DNA of 52,408 nucleotides from Mycobacterium pinniadriaticum (GTDB taxonomy: Bacteria > Actinomycetota > Actinomycetes > Mycobacteriales > Mycobacteriaceae). Made by a program: the position numbers and the translations under genes. Location: the NCBI RefSeq assembly GCF_026242045.1, contig NZ_JAPJDO010000038.1:1-52408 (forward strand), in the 5' to 3' direction. Position 1 is the stretch's first letter, and every line of letters begins with the position of its first letter. The notes below the pieces were generated by a model. That model worked only from the letters and a program-made list of their open reading frames with translations, had not been told where the DNA came from and searched no databases. Positions 24,127 through 32,702 of the stretch are shown here, piece by piece.

Positions 24127-25413
24127 TCAGTCGGCCGGCTCGAAGCTGTACACCTGGCCTGCGCTGGTCGCCACCACCACACGACGATGCAGGCCCACCG
24201 AAATCCCCACCGGGAAGCCGTCCGCCTCGGGTAGCGGGTAGTTGTCGAGGGTGTGGCCGTCGGCGGGACCGAACACCAGCAGCGACAGGCCCGACTGCGG
24301 GTCGGCCACCACCGTGTAGGCCACCCCGCCAGCCTGGCTCGACGTGCTCAGCGGTGTGATGTCGTCTCGGCGCCAGGTCACGTCGGCGTGGCTGCCGGCG
24401 TCCTTGACCGCAACGAGGTGGGTATTCGGGCCACCGCCGCAGACGATCAGGCCATCCGGTGACACCGATGGCGGCGTCTGCGGCTGAAAGTCCAGCGGCA
24501 CAGACCATTTCAGCTTTCCGTCGGAGGTGTTGAGCGCCCACAGCTTGCGGTCACGACCGGTGATGTAGACGGTGCTGCCGTCGGCGGAGGAGACCGGCGC
24601 GGCCAGGACGCCGGCGGCGACGACGTCGCTGGTCCACTCCCGGGTCAGCAGGGGGGTCTGGCCCGGGTGGTATCGCAGGCCGATGAGTGTCGATGCCTCG
24701 GCACCGGGCTGCCACACGCTCACGACGATCATGTGCGTGGCCGCGGCGTACGCCGGCGGCGCGGCCACCGGGCATTGCGGCAACCCCCGAGCGCAGTCGG
24801 CCAGTCCGCGGGTGGAGTCGGTCGGATCCAGCCCTTCGACAAGATCCAGTGGGGTTCCGCTCACCTCGCCGCGATGCGAGTCGAATACCAGAACCTGCCC
24901 GAGATGGGTGACCACCAGCAGTTGACCACCGCCGAGAAACCTAGCCGTCGTGGGCATTCCGATGACGTTCTGGCGCCAGCGGATCCACTGCGTGGGTGGG
25001 TAGGACTGCATCATGCCCGGCTGGCCGACATAGAGATTGTCGAACTGATCGAACAGCGGGCTGGCGAATCCGCCGCCCAGAACCATGCGGGTGCACCATC
25101 GTTGCCGGCCGTTGTTGTCGTTCTCCCACACCATCAACGAACATCCGGCCGCGGTCTGTCCGTTGACCGCCAGATAGGCGCCGTCGCCCAGCGCCGCGCC
25201 GGCACCCAGCTCGCCTTTCACCGATCGGCTCCACTGCAGCCGCAGCGTGGAGGCGCCGCCGGTGGCGGTGTAGCTGCTGTTGGCGGCGTCGCCGTACTGG
25301 GCCGCCCACCCGTGCGCCGCGGTGGAATCGACCCAGGAGTCGGTGTTGCCGCAGCCGGCCAAGCCGGTCACGACCAGCGCGGTCGACGCCGACGCCAGCA
25401 ATCGCCGCAGCAC
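24127..25413 (-). CDS. PQQ-type beta-propeller lipoprotein
   Basis: This 428-residue protein carries a lipoprotein signal (MLRRLLASASTALVVTGLAGC; lipid on Cys21). The rest is a set of beta-propeller blades of the PQQ/WD40-like type: LWALNTSDGKLKWSVPLDF, TVYITGRDR, LIVCGGGPNTHLVAVKD, VVVATSAGQVYSFEPAD. It resembles M. tuberculosis Rv3035. Such proteins can scaffold envelope complexes or be quinoprotein dehydrogenases; no quinoprotein catalytic residues are obvious. It converges with the GCS2 gene (23 nt between stops) and is divergent from the acyltransferase gene. Confidence 0.85.
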   Translation of the reverse strand: MLRRLLASASTALVVTGLAGCGNTDSWVDSTAAHGWAAQYGDAANSSYTATGGASTLRLQWSRSVKGELGAGAALGDGAYLAVNGQTAAGCSLMVWENDNNGRQRWCTRMVLGGGFASPLFDQFDNLYVGQPGMMQSYPPTQWIRWRQNVIGMPTTARFLGGGQLLVVTHLGQVLVFDSHRGEVSGTPLDLVEGLDPTDSTRGLADCARGLPQCPVAAPPAYAAATHMIVVSVWQPGAEASTLIGLRYHPGQTPLLTREWTSDVVAAGVLAAPVSSADGSTVYITGRDRKLWALNTSDGKLKWSVPLDFQPQTPPSVSPDGLIVCGGGPNTHLVAVKDAGSHADVTWRRDDITPLSTSSQAGGVAYTVVADPQSGLSLLVFGPADGHTLDNYPLPEADGFPVGISVGLHRRVVVATSAGQVYSFEPAD

Positions 25414-25484
25414 CCGTGTCCTCCCTGTCCCGGCCGTCCCGAACGGGACGGTACAGGCGAGGGTAACCCGTGCCCCTCCTCGGT

Positions 25485-25490
25485 TAGGCT
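25485..25490 (+). promoter_or_regulatory. TAGGCT -10 for a leaderless acyltransferase transcript
   Basis: TAGGCT lies 8 nt before ATG 25499, with no ribosome site between them, as expected for a leaderless mycobacterial mRNA. Confidence 0.45.
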
Positions 25491-25498
25491 CTCAGCCC

Positions 25499-26236
25499 AT
25501 GACGACGATGTGGGGCTCGCCGATCCACAAACGGTGGAGGGGCTCTCGCCTGCGTGATCCGCGTCAGGCCAGGTTCCTCACCAAGGAATCGCTGCGCTGG
25601 GTCATCGCCAATCGGGCGTACACGCCCTGGTACCTGGTGCGCTATTGGCGGCTGCTGAAGTTCAAGCTCACCAACCCGCACATCATCACCCGCGGGATGG
25701 TGTTCCTCGGCAAGGACGTCGAGATCCACGCCACCCCCGAACTGGCCCAGCTGGAGATCGGCCGGTGGGTACACATCGGCGACAAGAACACCATTCGCGC
25801 CCACGAAGGCTCGCTGCGGTTCGGCGACAAGGTGGTACTGGGCCGCGACAACGTCATCAACTGCTACCTGGACATCGAGCTGGGTGACTCGGCGTTGATG
25901 GCCGACTGGTGCTACGTCTGCGACTTCGACCACAAGATGGACAACATCGAGATGGCGATCAAGGACCAGGGCATCGTCAAGAGTCCGGTGCGTATCGGCC
26001 CGGACACCTGGATCGCGGCCAAGGTGACCGTACTGCGGGGCACGACGATCGGCCGCGGCTGTGTGCTCGGTGCTCATGCCGTGGTCAAGGGCGAGATTCC
26101 GGACTTCTCCATCGCTGTCGGCTCGCCGGCCAAGGTGGTCAAGAACCGCAAACTGGCCTGGGAGACCTCGGCCGCCCAGCGCGCCGAACTGGCCGCCGCG
26201 CTGGCCGACATCGAGCGGAAAAAAGCCGCTCGTTAG
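25499..26236 (+). CDS. Hexapeptide-repeat acyltransferase
   Basis: This 245-residue protein of the LbH/hexapeptide transferase family (Rv3034c-like) probably transfers an acetyl or acyl group from CoA to a sugar. The left-handed beta-helix repeats run from about residue 75 (VEIHATPELAQLEIGRWVHIG) to 215 (TWIAAKVTVLRGTTIGRGCVLGAHAVVKGEIPDFSIAVGSPAKVV). The candidate catalytic His is in DFDHKMDN. The start ATG 25499 lies directly after a TANNNT promoter element; the open frame upstream overlaps the neighbouring lipoprotein gene's 5' end and is not coding. The M. tuberculosis homologue lies close to the methylglucose polysaccharide genes, so a role in acylating that glycan is possible but not shown. 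Confidence 0.85.
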   Translation: MTTMWGSPIHKRWRGSRLRDPRQARFLTKESLRWVIANRAYTPWYLVRYWRLLKFKLTNPHIITRGMVFLGKDVEIHATPELAQLEIGRWVHIGDKNTIRAHEGSLRFGDKVVLGRDNVINCYLDIELGDSALMADWCYVCDFDHKMDNIEMAIKDQGIVKSPVRIGPDTWIAAKVTVLRGTTIGRGCVLGAHAVVKGEIPDFSIAVGSPAKVVKNRKLAWETSAAQRAELAAALADIERKKAAR

Positions 26237-26337
26237 TGACTTAAGTCACAACAGGGTGGGCGTTAGGGCTCTATGGCCCGGCATTTGTCTGGAGTTATGC
26301 AGAGGCATCCATTCACGTCTTCGTCGGGGAGGGCACT

Positions 26338-26820
26338 GTGAAGATCTCCAGAGTTGTCAAGGCAGTACTGGCCACCGCGGTGAGCGTACTCATCGCGCTG
26401 GCGGTCGCACCGTTCTCGGCCGCGACCGACTATCCCATCGTCGGCAGGCTGGGCAGTCCGCTGACGATGACCGACAGTGTCGGCCAGGTCGCCTTGAGTT
26501 GGACGGTCAGCGACCTCAAACCCAGCAACGACGTGATGCCGGGCTACCAGGTCGCCGGCCAGCTCTGGGAGGCGACCGCGACCGTGGTGGCCCTGAGTGG
26601 ACCCGTGACGCCGGCCATCTCGCAGTTCAACGCGGTCGCCCCCAACCAGGCGGCTTACCGAGTGCTGTGGATGGTGGCCGCCCCGTCGAACATCAGCGGC
26701 GCCACCATCCCGCAGGGCGCGCAGGCGACGGGCAAGATCCACTTCGACGTCACCGGTCCGGCGCCGACCACGGTCACCATGAACAACGGCATGCAGGACC
26801 TGTTGATCTGGACGCCCTGA
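26338..26820 (+). CDS. Secreted MPT63-like (DUF1942) protein
   Basis: This 160-residue protein has a signal peptide (VKISRVVKAVLATAVSVLIALAV reads in two parts: Lys/Arg start, then hydrophobic core) with cleavage likely near FSAATD. The mature chain is beta-rich with an immunoglobulin-like pattern: LTMTDSVGQVALSWTVSDLKPSN, YQVAGQLWEATATVVALSGPVTPAISQFNA, GATIPQGAQATGKIHFDV. It matches the MPT63/DUF1942 family as M. tuberculosis Rv3033 does. GTG 26338 follows GGGAGGG. It converges with the glucosyltransferase gene (16 nt between stops). Role in secretion or envelope biology is unknown. Confidence 0.82.
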   Translation: MKISRVVKAVLATAVSVLIALAVAPFSAATDYPIVGRLGSPLTMTDSVGQVALSWTVSDLKPSNDVMPGYQVAGQLWEATATVVALSGPVTPAISQFNAVAPNQAAYRVLWMVAAPSNISGATIPQGAQATGKIHFDVTGPAPTTVTMNNGMQDLLIWTP

Positions 26821-26836
26821 CGCGCCGTCGGAGGTG

Positions 26837-28069
26837 TCAACGCCCCGGCAGGGCGTGCTCGATGATGGGCCGGCGGGGCTGTGGCTCGCGTTCCCGGCGT
26901 TTGGCGGCCAGGTAGACCTGGGCGGTCTCGGCGGCCACGGTGTGCCAGTCGAAATCCGAGGTCAGCCGCTGCCGCGCGGCGTTCGCGCGCTGCTGCGCGG
27001 CAACGGGATCGTCGAGAACCCGCCGTACCGCCGAAGCCAGCGCGGCGACGTCGCGCGGCGGGCACGACACCCCGGTCTCGCCGTCGATGACCGCCTCGCC
27101 GAGTCCGCCGACATTGGAGGTGACCAGCGGCGCACCCGCCGCGGCCGCTTCGAGAGCCACGATGCCGAACGGTTCGTAGTGGCTGGGCAGCACCGCGGCG
27201 TCGGTGCGGTGCAACAGGCGCAGTAGTTCGTCGTGGTCGACCCGTCCGACGAAGCGAATCGCCTTGATCACCTTGTGCTTTCGGGCCAGTTCGACGAGCC
27301 AGTCCTGCTGCGTGCCGTCGCCGGCGATGGTCAGGGTGGTCCCCGGATGGGTGCGCCGGATCCGGGGCAGTGCAGCGATCGCCTCGTGCACGCCCTTCTC
27401 GTATTCCAGCCGGCCGAAGAACAACAGTTCCGGCGGCCCGGCGTGGGCCCGGCGACGCGCGAAGGGCCAACGGCTCGAATCGATTCCGTTGCGGATGACG
27501 ACGATTTCGCCCAACTCCGGGCCGAACAGCGTGGCGACCTCGTCGGCCATCGACGCCGAGCAGGCGATCAGCGAATCGGACTCCCGGACGAACCACGACT
27601 CGACGGCGTGCACTTGGCGGCTGATCTGCCCGGACACCCAGCCGGAATGCCGGCCGGCCTCGGTGGCGTGCACCGTCGAAACCATTGGCACATCGAAGAA
27701 CTCAGCCAGTGCGATGGCCGGGTGGGCGACCAGCCAGTCGTGGGCGTGGACCACGTCGGGTTGCCAGCCCTTGGCCTGCAGGGTCAGGCCCGCGCGGGTC
27801 ATGGCGTGACCCATGGCCAGTGTCCAGGCCATCAGATCACGGCCGAAGTCGAATTCATGCGGGTCCTGGGCGGCCGCGATCACCCGCACCCCCTCATGGA
27901 CCTCGTCGGTGGTCGGATGCGTACTGGGATCGGTGCCCGATGGGCGTCGGGACAGCACCACTACCTCGTGGCCGTCGGCGGCCAGCGCGGTTGCCAGCTG
28001 GTAGACGTGCCGGCCCAGGCCGCCGATGATCACCGGCGGGTACTCCCACGACACCATGAGGATCTTCAC
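26837..28069 (-). CDS. Alpha-1,4-glucosyltransferase of methylglucose lipopolysaccharide/glycogen synthesis
   Basis: This 410-residue GT-B glycosyltransferase closely resembles M. tuberculosis Rv3032, which elongates alpha-1,4-glucan in methylglucose lipopolysaccharide and glycogen. Seen: KILMVSWEYPPVIIGGLGRHV (acceptor/donor loop), DVVHAHDWLVAHP, SRWPFARRR, FGRLEYEKGVHEAI and SHYEPFGIVALEAAAAG (the E-x7-E donor-binding motif). GTG 28069 is chosen because the M. tuberculosis protein starts at the equivalent residue; upstream in-frame codons to 28135 run through a hairpin. It is last in the minus-strand cluster with the GH57 and methyltransferase genes, but an 88-nt gap with a strong hairpin precedes it. 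Confidence 0.92.
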   Translation of the reverse strand: MKILMVSWEYPPVIIGGLGRHVYQLATALAADGHEVVVLSRRPSGTDPSTHPTTDEVHEGVRVIAAAQDPHEFDFGRDLMAWTLAMGHAMTRAGLTLQAKGWQPDVVHAHDWLVAHPAIALAEFFDVPMVSTVHATEAGRHSGWVSGQISRQVHAVESWFVRESDSLIACSASMADEVATLFGPELGEIVVIRNGIDSSRWPFARRRAHAGPPELLFFGRLEYEKGVHEAIAALPRIRRTHPGTTLTIAGDGTQQDWLVELARKHKVIKAIRFVGRVDHDELLRLLHRTDAAVLPSHYEPFGIVALEAAAAGAPLVTSNVGGLGEAVIDGETGVSCPPRDVAALASAVRRVLDDPVAAQQRANAARQRLTSDFDWHTVAAETAQVYLAAKRREREPQPRRPIIEHALPGR

Positions 28070-28084
28070 GCGGGGACCTTCTGT

Positions 28085-28146
28085 CGCGAGCGTGCGCCAA
28101 CCGCTCGTTGTAGCGGTGTGTCGGCGTGCGGACACGCACGCTCGCG
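28085..28146. repeat. Long hairpin between GH57 and glucosyltransferase genes
   Basis: CGCGAGCGTGCG (28085-28096) and CGCACGCTCGCG (28135-28146) are perfect 12-bp arms; a smaller inner palindrome, CCGCTC/GAGCGG-like around 28101-28118, lies between. It occupies the gap between two same-strand genes, so it may attenuate transcription into the glucosyltransferase gene, protect the upstream mRNA, or be a dispersed intergenic repeat. Confidence 0.65.
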
Positions 28147-28157
28147 GTCAAGGACTT

Positions 28158-29729
28158 TCACGGCAGCCGCCGGGCGTCCAGGGCGCCGAACAACCCGTCG
28201 GCGCGGTTCCAGCCGGCGGCCAGCCGCTCGGCGGCGTCGCGACGCCCCGATGCCAGCGCGTCGGCGATCTCGCGGGTGGCGTGTGCGTGCAGGTGCGCGC
28301 GGTAGCGGGCGTAGTCGGCCGCCGAATCCTTGCTGACCATGAACGGCCAGTCGCTGGACACCGTCAGCAGTGTCTCGCGCAGGATCTGGTCGGCGACGAA
28401 ATCCCGGCTGGGCAAGTTGCCACGGTGCGCCAGCGCTTTGTCGACGCAGGCCAGGGCGGTGTCGACGACCTCGGTGTTGAGCTGGACCAGGTCGGCTACC
28501 TGCTCACCCGACCACACCTGCCAGTCCTTGCCGGATCCCCAGGAGCTGGGTGGTAGTTCGACGGGTGCGCCGACCAACCCGGCGGACAGCGCGTCGCTCA
28601 GGGTGCCGACCTTGACCCCAGCCGCCGGCAGCGCGCGCAGCAACCGCTCCAGCCAGAGCGGACCCTCGTACCACCAGTGGCCGAACAATTCGGTGTCGAA
28701 GGCGGCCACCACGTGGGCGGGCCGGCCGATGCGCTCGGACTCGGAGATCAGCCGCTGGCGCACCAGGGAGACGAAGTCGGCGACGTGGGTGTCGATTGCC
28801 TTCTCGGCGCGCTGCGGGTCGTAGGGGGCCTTGGCGTCGGAGCCGACGTTTCGGCCGGTGACCCGGGCGGGCTTGAGCCCGGTCAGGTGGTCGTAGGTGT
28901 GAAAATCGCGGTAGGCGGCATGCCCCGGGTAGCCCGACTTCGGTGACCAGACCCGGTAGCTGACCTGAAGGTCGCGGCCGAACGCCACCACGTCGGTCGC
29001 CCCGACGGGCCGGCCCAGTGCGGTGTCGCCGTGCAGCGAGGGGCCGTCGACCATGAAGTGCCCGACTCCGGCGGCGGCATAGTCGTGCTCCATACCCGGG
29101 GCGTAGGCGCACTCGGGCGCCCAGATGCCCCTCGGCGTGTGGGCGAAGCGCTGACCGGCGTCGGCCAGCCCCTCGCGCAACGCGAACTCGCGCAGACGGG
29201 GATTGAGCAGCGGCTGGAACGGGTGCGCCAGCGGGCCGCCGAGGAGCTCCACGGTGCCGGCGTCGATCAGCTCGCGCAGCAGTGGACTGGCCCCGTGCCG
29301 CCACAGTGTGCCGAAGTCCGCCAATGCGCGGCTGGCTTCGTCGTATTCGCGAGTACCGAACTGCCGTAATGCTTCCGGTGTCGTAGCGGTGCCGGGCTCC
29401 GCGCCGGTCGGGGTGCGCAGGGTGGCTGCCTCCAGCGCGCGCAGCTGCCAATTGGCCAACCAGCGGTGCATGCCGTCCAGACAGTAGGGATCATCGAGCT
29501 GGGCGGTCACCACCGGCGTCATGCCCAGGGTCACCACTCCGCGGCGACCCTCCGCGGCGAGCGTGCGCAGCACCCGCATCAGTGGGAGGTAGGCCGCCGA
29601 CCACGACTGGTAGAGCCACTCCTCGCCGACCGGCCACCGGCCGTGGTGCGCCAGCCAGGGCAGGTGGGTGTGCAGGACGAGGGTGAACTGCCCGGGTACC
29701 GATGCCGGCACCGGTCCCGACGGGCTCAC
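28158..29729 (-). CDS. GH57 glycosidase, probable 1,4-alpha-glucan branching enzyme
   Basis: This 523-residue protein matches GH57 branching enzymes and M. tuberculosis Rv3031. The N-terminus GQFTLVLHTHLPWLAHHGRWPVGEEWL has the family HxHxPW motif; GIWAPECAYAPGM carries the expected catalytic Glu; VVAAFDTELFGHWWYEG carries the catalytic Asp; the C-terminal helical domain follows (SSWGSGKDWQVW). It would introduce alpha-1,6 branches into the glucan made by the neighbouring glucosyltransferase. GTG 29729 overlaps the methyltransferase stop (GTGA), and the long open frame to 30182 is a shadow lying inside that gene. Strong coupling to the methyltransferase supports a shared role in methylglucose lipopolysaccharide. 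Confidence 0.92.
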   Translation of the reverse strand: MSPSGPVPASVPGQFTLVLHTHLPWLAHHGRWPVGEEWLYQSWSAAYLPLMRVLRTLAAEGRRGVVTLGMTPVVTAQLDDPYCLDGMHRWLANWQLRALEAATLRTPTGAEPGTATTPEALRQFGTREYDEASRALADFGTLWRHGASPLLRELIDAGTVELLGGPLAHPFQPLLNPRLREFALREGLADAGQRFAHTPRGIWAPECAYAPGMEHDYAAAGVGHFMVDGPSLHGDTALGRPVGATDVVAFGRDLQVSYRVWSPKSGYPGHAAYRDFHTYDHLTGLKPARVTGRNVGSDAKAPYDPQRAEKAIDTHVADFVSLVRQRLISESERIGRPAHVVAAFDTELFGHWWYEGPLWLERLLRALPAAGVKVGTLSDALSAGLVGAPVELPPSSWGSGKDWQVWSGEQVADLVQLNTEVVDTALACVDKALAHRGNLPSRDFVADQILRETLLTVSSDWPFMVSKDSAADYARYRAHLHAHATREIADALASGRRDAAERLAAGWNRADGLFGALDARRLP

Positions 29730-30541
29730 GGGCGCACCGCGATCGCCACCAGGTCCAGGCTGTCGTCGATATCGCGCTCGCCGTCCGGCGGGCAGGAGCG
29801 AAGCGACCCGGGGAGTGGTCCGCAGTCGAGCAGGTCGAAGTCCTCGCAGCGGACGGCCGCCACATCGGCCAGCAGATCCTCGGGCCACGGTGCGTCGGCC
29901 AGCGCCCGGGCGATCTGGGCGTCGATGATCGAGCCACCGTGGCGTTCGTCCATGGCGGCGAGGCCCGCACCATGGAACACACCGCTCATCGAGCGCAACT
30001 CGAAACCACCGTCGGTGAGCAGCTCGGCGAGTTCGCCGGCGTTGAGCTCGCGGGTGTGGAACGGGTTGACCGGGGTGTCGAGGCCGGGGGAGAAGGTGAT
30101 GCGGTTGGGCGTCGACATCAGCAGCAGGCCGCCGGGCCGCAGCACGCGCGCGCATTCGGCGACGAACTGTGGCTGATCCCACAGATGCTCGATGACCTGG
30201 AAATTCACCACAACATCAACTGAAGCGTCGGGCAGCGGGAGCGACGCCAGATTGCCCGCGACCACGCTGACGCGGGGATAACGCGTCCGGATGTGCGCCA
30301 CCGTGGCTGCGTCGTAGTCCACGGCCACCACCCGGCGTGCCACCGACGCGATCATGTCGGCTCCGTAGCCCTCGCCACAGCCCGCCTCGAGCACTTCGCG
30401 ACCTGCGCAAAGGTCCAGCACGCGGCGGTACACCACCTCATGGCGGCGGAACCAGTAATTCTCCTCCGCCAGCCCGGGGATGGTCCGCTCACCGGTCAGC
30501 GGCAAACCGCTGTCACCTGCGTCAGTCACGAATGCGCTCAT
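29726..30541 (-). CDS. SAM-dependent methyltransferase of the methylglucose lipopolysaccharide cluster
   Basis: This 271-residue class I methyltransferase resembles M. tuberculosis Rv3030. Motif I is VLEAGCGEGYGADMIA, followed by VVAVDYD (SAM ribose-binding Asp), NLASLPLPDASVDVVVNFQVIEHLWD and VLRPGGLLLMSTPNR. It ends IDDSLDLVAIAVRP like the M. tuberculosis protein. Its neighbours suggest a sugar O-methylation step during methylglucose lipopolysaccharide assembly, though the acceptor is not proven by sequence. ATG 30541 gives MSAFVTDAG; in-frame codons up to 30643 lie in the intergenic region. It is the promoter-proximal gene of the three-gene minus-strand cluster. Confidence 0.9.
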   Translation of the reverse strand: MSAFVTDAGDSGLPLTGERTIPGLAEENYWFRRHEVVYRRVLDLCAGREVLEAGCGEGYGADMIASVARRVVAVDYDAATVAHIRTRYPRVSVVAGNLASLPLPDASVDVVVNFQVIEHLWDQPQFVAECARVLRPGGLLLMSTPNRITFSPGLDTPVNPFHTRELNAGELAELLTDGGFELRSMSGVFHGAGLAAMDERHGGSIIDAQIARALADAPWPEDLLADVAAVRCEDFDLLDCGPLPGSLRSCPPDGERDIDDSLDLVAIAVRP

Positions 30542-30745
30542 TGCAACGCAGGCTAACGCGAAGTTGGCGGTTCGCGAACTGCTCGGTACCGATGGGCTGC
30601 TAGAACACAAACTTCGACCAGCTATGGTGTTCCTGCGAACCACTCTAAGTTACCCACTAGTAACATGATGTGAGTTGCGGAATGACCAAATGTCTTGCGA
30701 CCTTCGCTGGCCGCAGGACGCCTGCCAGGAGGACGTAGAAGACTC
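30542..30745. promoter_or_regulatory. Divergent promoter region between methyltransferase cluster and etfBA
   Basis: This 204-nt gap has no convincing gene. TATGGT at 30623-30628 is a possible -10 for etfB, and GGAGGA at 30728-30733 is a ribosome site ahead of ATG 30746. The AT-richer stretch at 30640-30670 (CTAAGTTACCCACTAGTAAC) stands out from the GC-rich surroundings and holds the short near-palindrome GTTACCCACTAGTAAC. Confidence 0.4.
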
Positions 30746-31540
30746 ATGACGAACATCGTGGTCCTGATCAAACAGGTCCCAGACACGTGGTCCGAGCGCA
30801 AGCTGTCCGACGGTGACTTCACGCTCGATCGCGACGCTGCCGACGCCGTGCTGGACGAGATCAACGAGCGTGCCGTCGAAGAAGCCTTGCTGATCAAGGA
30901 GAAGGAAGGCGACGCGGGCGGCACCGTCACCGTGCTGACCGCCGGCCCGGAGCGCGCCACCGAGGCGATCCGCAAGGCGCTGTCGATGGGCGCCGACAAG
31001 GCCGTGCACCTGCTCGACGACGGCATGCACGGCTCCGACATGGTGCAGACCGGCTGGGCGCTGGCCCGAGCGCTGGGCGCCATCGAGGGCACCGAGCTGG
31101 TCATCGCGGGCAACGAGGCCACCGACGGCACCGGCGGCGCCGTCCCGGCGATCATCGCCGAGTACCTCGGCCTGCCCCAGCTGACACACCTGCGCAAGGT
31201 GACCGTCGAGGGCGGCAAGATCAGCGGCGAGCGGGAAACCGACGAGGGTGTGTTCGCCGTCGAGGCGCCGCTGCCCGCGGTCATCAGCGTCACCGAGAAG
31301 ATCAACGAGCCCCGCTTCCCGTCCTTCAAGGGCATCATGGCCGCCAAGAAGAAGGAAGTGACCACCCTGACGCTGGCCGAGATCGGTGTCGAGGGCGACG
31401 AGGTCGGTCTGGCCAACGCCGGGACCTCGGTGACGGCGTCGACGCCGAAGCCGCCGAAGACCGCAGGCGAGAAGATCACCGACGAGGGCGACGGCGGCAC
31501 CAAGATCGCCGAGTACCTGGTCGCGCAAAAGATCATCTAA
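30746..31540 (+). CDS. etfB: Electron transfer flavoprotein beta subunit
   Basis: EtfB (FixA) is the AMP-binding subunit of the soluble flavoprotein heterodimer that carries electrons from acyl-CoA dehydrogenases to the respiratory chain. The 264-residue protein starts MTNIVVLIKQVPDTWSERKL and has the family core NEATDGTGGAVPAIIAEYLGLPQLT and a C-terminal LTLAEIGVEGDEVGL region that wraps the partner subunit. A ribosome site GGAGGA lies 12 nt before ATG 30746. etfA follows after 46 nt. It matches M. tuberculosis FixA (Rv3029c). Confidence 0.96.
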   Translation: MTNIVVLIKQVPDTWSERKLSDGDFTLDRDAADAVLDEINERAVEEALLIKEKEGDAGGTVTVLTAGPERATEAIRKALSMGADKAVHLLDDGMHGSDMVQTGWALARALGAIEGTELVIAGNEATDGTGGAVPAIIAEYLGLPQLTHLRKVTVEGGKISGERETDEGVFAVEAPLPAVISVTEKINEPRFPSFKGIMAAKKKEVTTLTLAEIGVEGDEVGLANAGTSVTASTPKPPKTAGEKITDEGDGGTKIAEYLVAQKII

Positions 31541-31586
31541 CCCCGTCCCCGACCAACAGATAAGAACAAGAGGCGAACGAACCGCT

Positions 31587-32543
31587 ATGGCTGAAGTACT
31601 TGTGCTCGTTGAGCATTCCGAAGGTGCGGTGAAGAAGGTCACCGCCGAACTCATCACCGCCGCCCGTACCCTGGGCGAGCCCTCCGCCGTCGTCATCGGC
31701 GCCCCGGGCACCGCGGCTCCGCTGGTCGACGATCTCAAGGCCGCCGGTGCGGCCAAGATCTACGTCGCCGAGTCGGCGGACGCGGAGAGCTATCTGATCA
31801 CCCCCTTCGTTGACGTCCTGGCGTCGCTGGTGGAGTCGGCCGCCCCGGCTGCCGTGCTGCTGGCCGCCAACGCCGACGGCAAGGAGATCGCCGGCCGGCT
31901 GGCCGCGCGGACGGGTGCCGGTGTGCTGTCCGACGTCGTCGAGGTCAAAGAAGGCGGCAAGGCCGTCCACTCGATCTTCGGTGGCGCGTTCACCGTCGAT
32001 GCGCAGGCCAACGGTGACACCCCGGTGATCACCGTGCGCCCCGGTGCCGTCGAGGCCGCGCCCGCCGCCGGGGCCGGCGAGCAGGTCAGCGTCGAGGTGC
32101 CCGCACAGGCCGAGAACGCCACCAGGATCACCTCGCGCCAGCCCGCCGTGGCCGGTGACCGCCCGGAGCTCACTGAGGCCAGTGTCGTGGTGTCCGGCGG
32201 TCGTGGTGTCGGAAGTGCGGAGAAGTTCTCGGTGGTCGAGGACCTGGCCGACTCGCTCGGCGGCGCGGTGGGCGCATCGCGTGCCGCCGTCGACTCCGGC
32301 TACTACCCGGGCCAGTTCCAGGTGGGCCAGACCGGCAAGACGGTCTCGCCGCAGCTGTACATCGCGTTGGGCATCTCCGGGGCCATCCAGCACCGCGCCG
32401 GCATGCAGACGTCCAAGACGATCATCGCGGTGAACAAGGACGAGGAAGCGCCGATCTTCGAGGTCGCCGACTACGGCATCGTCGGCGACCTGTTCAACGT
32501 CGCGCCGCAGCTCACCGAGGCGGTCAAGGCTCGCAAGGGCTGA
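31587..32543 (+). CDS. etfA: Electron transfer flavoprotein alpha subunit
   Basis: EtfA (FixB) binds FAD and partners EtfB. The 318-residue protein begins MAEVLVLVEHSEGAVKKVT. The FAD domain is clear in the last third: VVSGGRGVGSAEKFSVVEDLADSLGGAVGASRAAVDSGY, TGKTVSPQLYIALGISGAIQHRAGM and IIAVNKDEEAPIFEVADYGIVGDLF. The pair very likely serves fatty-acid beta-oxidation, and its neighbours elsewhere in this window include lipid genes. A hairpin terminator follows 20 nt after its stop. Confidence 0.96.
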   Translation: MAEVLVLVEHSEGAVKKVTAELITAARTLGEPSAVVIGAPGTAAPLVDDLKAAGAAKIYVAESADAESYLITPFVDVLASLVESAAPAAVLLAANADGKEIAGRLAARTGAGVLSDVVEVKEGGKAVHSIFGGAFTVDAQANGDTPVITVRPGAVEAAPAAGAGEQVSVEVPAQAENATRITSRQPAVAGDRPELTEASVVVSGGRGVGSAEKFSVVEDLADSLGGAVGASRAAVDSGYYPGQFQVGQTGKTVSPQLYIALGISGAIQHRAGMQTSKTIIAVNKDEEAPIFEVADYGIVGDLFNVAPQLTEAVKARKG

Positions 32544-32562
32544 CTCTTTCTGCGCGAGCAGG

Positions 32563-32604
32563 CACAAACGCCTCCGACACGCCGAGTGTTCGGAGGCGTT
32601 TGTG
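32563..32604 (+). terminator. Hairpin terminator after etfA
   Basis: CACAAACGCCTCCGACAC (32563-32580) pairs with GTGTTCGGAGGCGTTTGTG (32586-32604) with one bulged T and a 5-nt loop, then TCTCTT. The preceding TGCGCGAGCAGGCACAAA is repeated, with one difference, after the P-type ATPase gene at 52248. Confidence 0.78.
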
Positions 32605-32616
32605 TCTCTTGGCGGG

Positions 32617-32632
32617 CCAATAATTTTATTGG
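32617..32632. promoter_or_regulatory. AT-rich perfect palindrome upstream of the acyltransferase pair
   Basis: CCAATAATTTTATTGG is a perfect 16-nt palindrome, 71 nt before ATG 32703, in otherwise GC-rich DNA. It could be a repressor operator (TetR or MarR style) or overlap a promoter -10. Confidence 0.5.
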
Positions 32633-32702
32633 TCATCGAGCGTGCACGAACACGTCACGCAGGCGTTGACATCCGGCCCAACACCTGGGCAACCGTGCAG
32701 CT

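Noticed and set aside
29730..30182. N-terminal extension of the GH57 frame
   Set aside because: Arg/Pro-rich sequence lying inside the methyltransferase gene; GTG 29729 matches the M. tuberculosis homologue.
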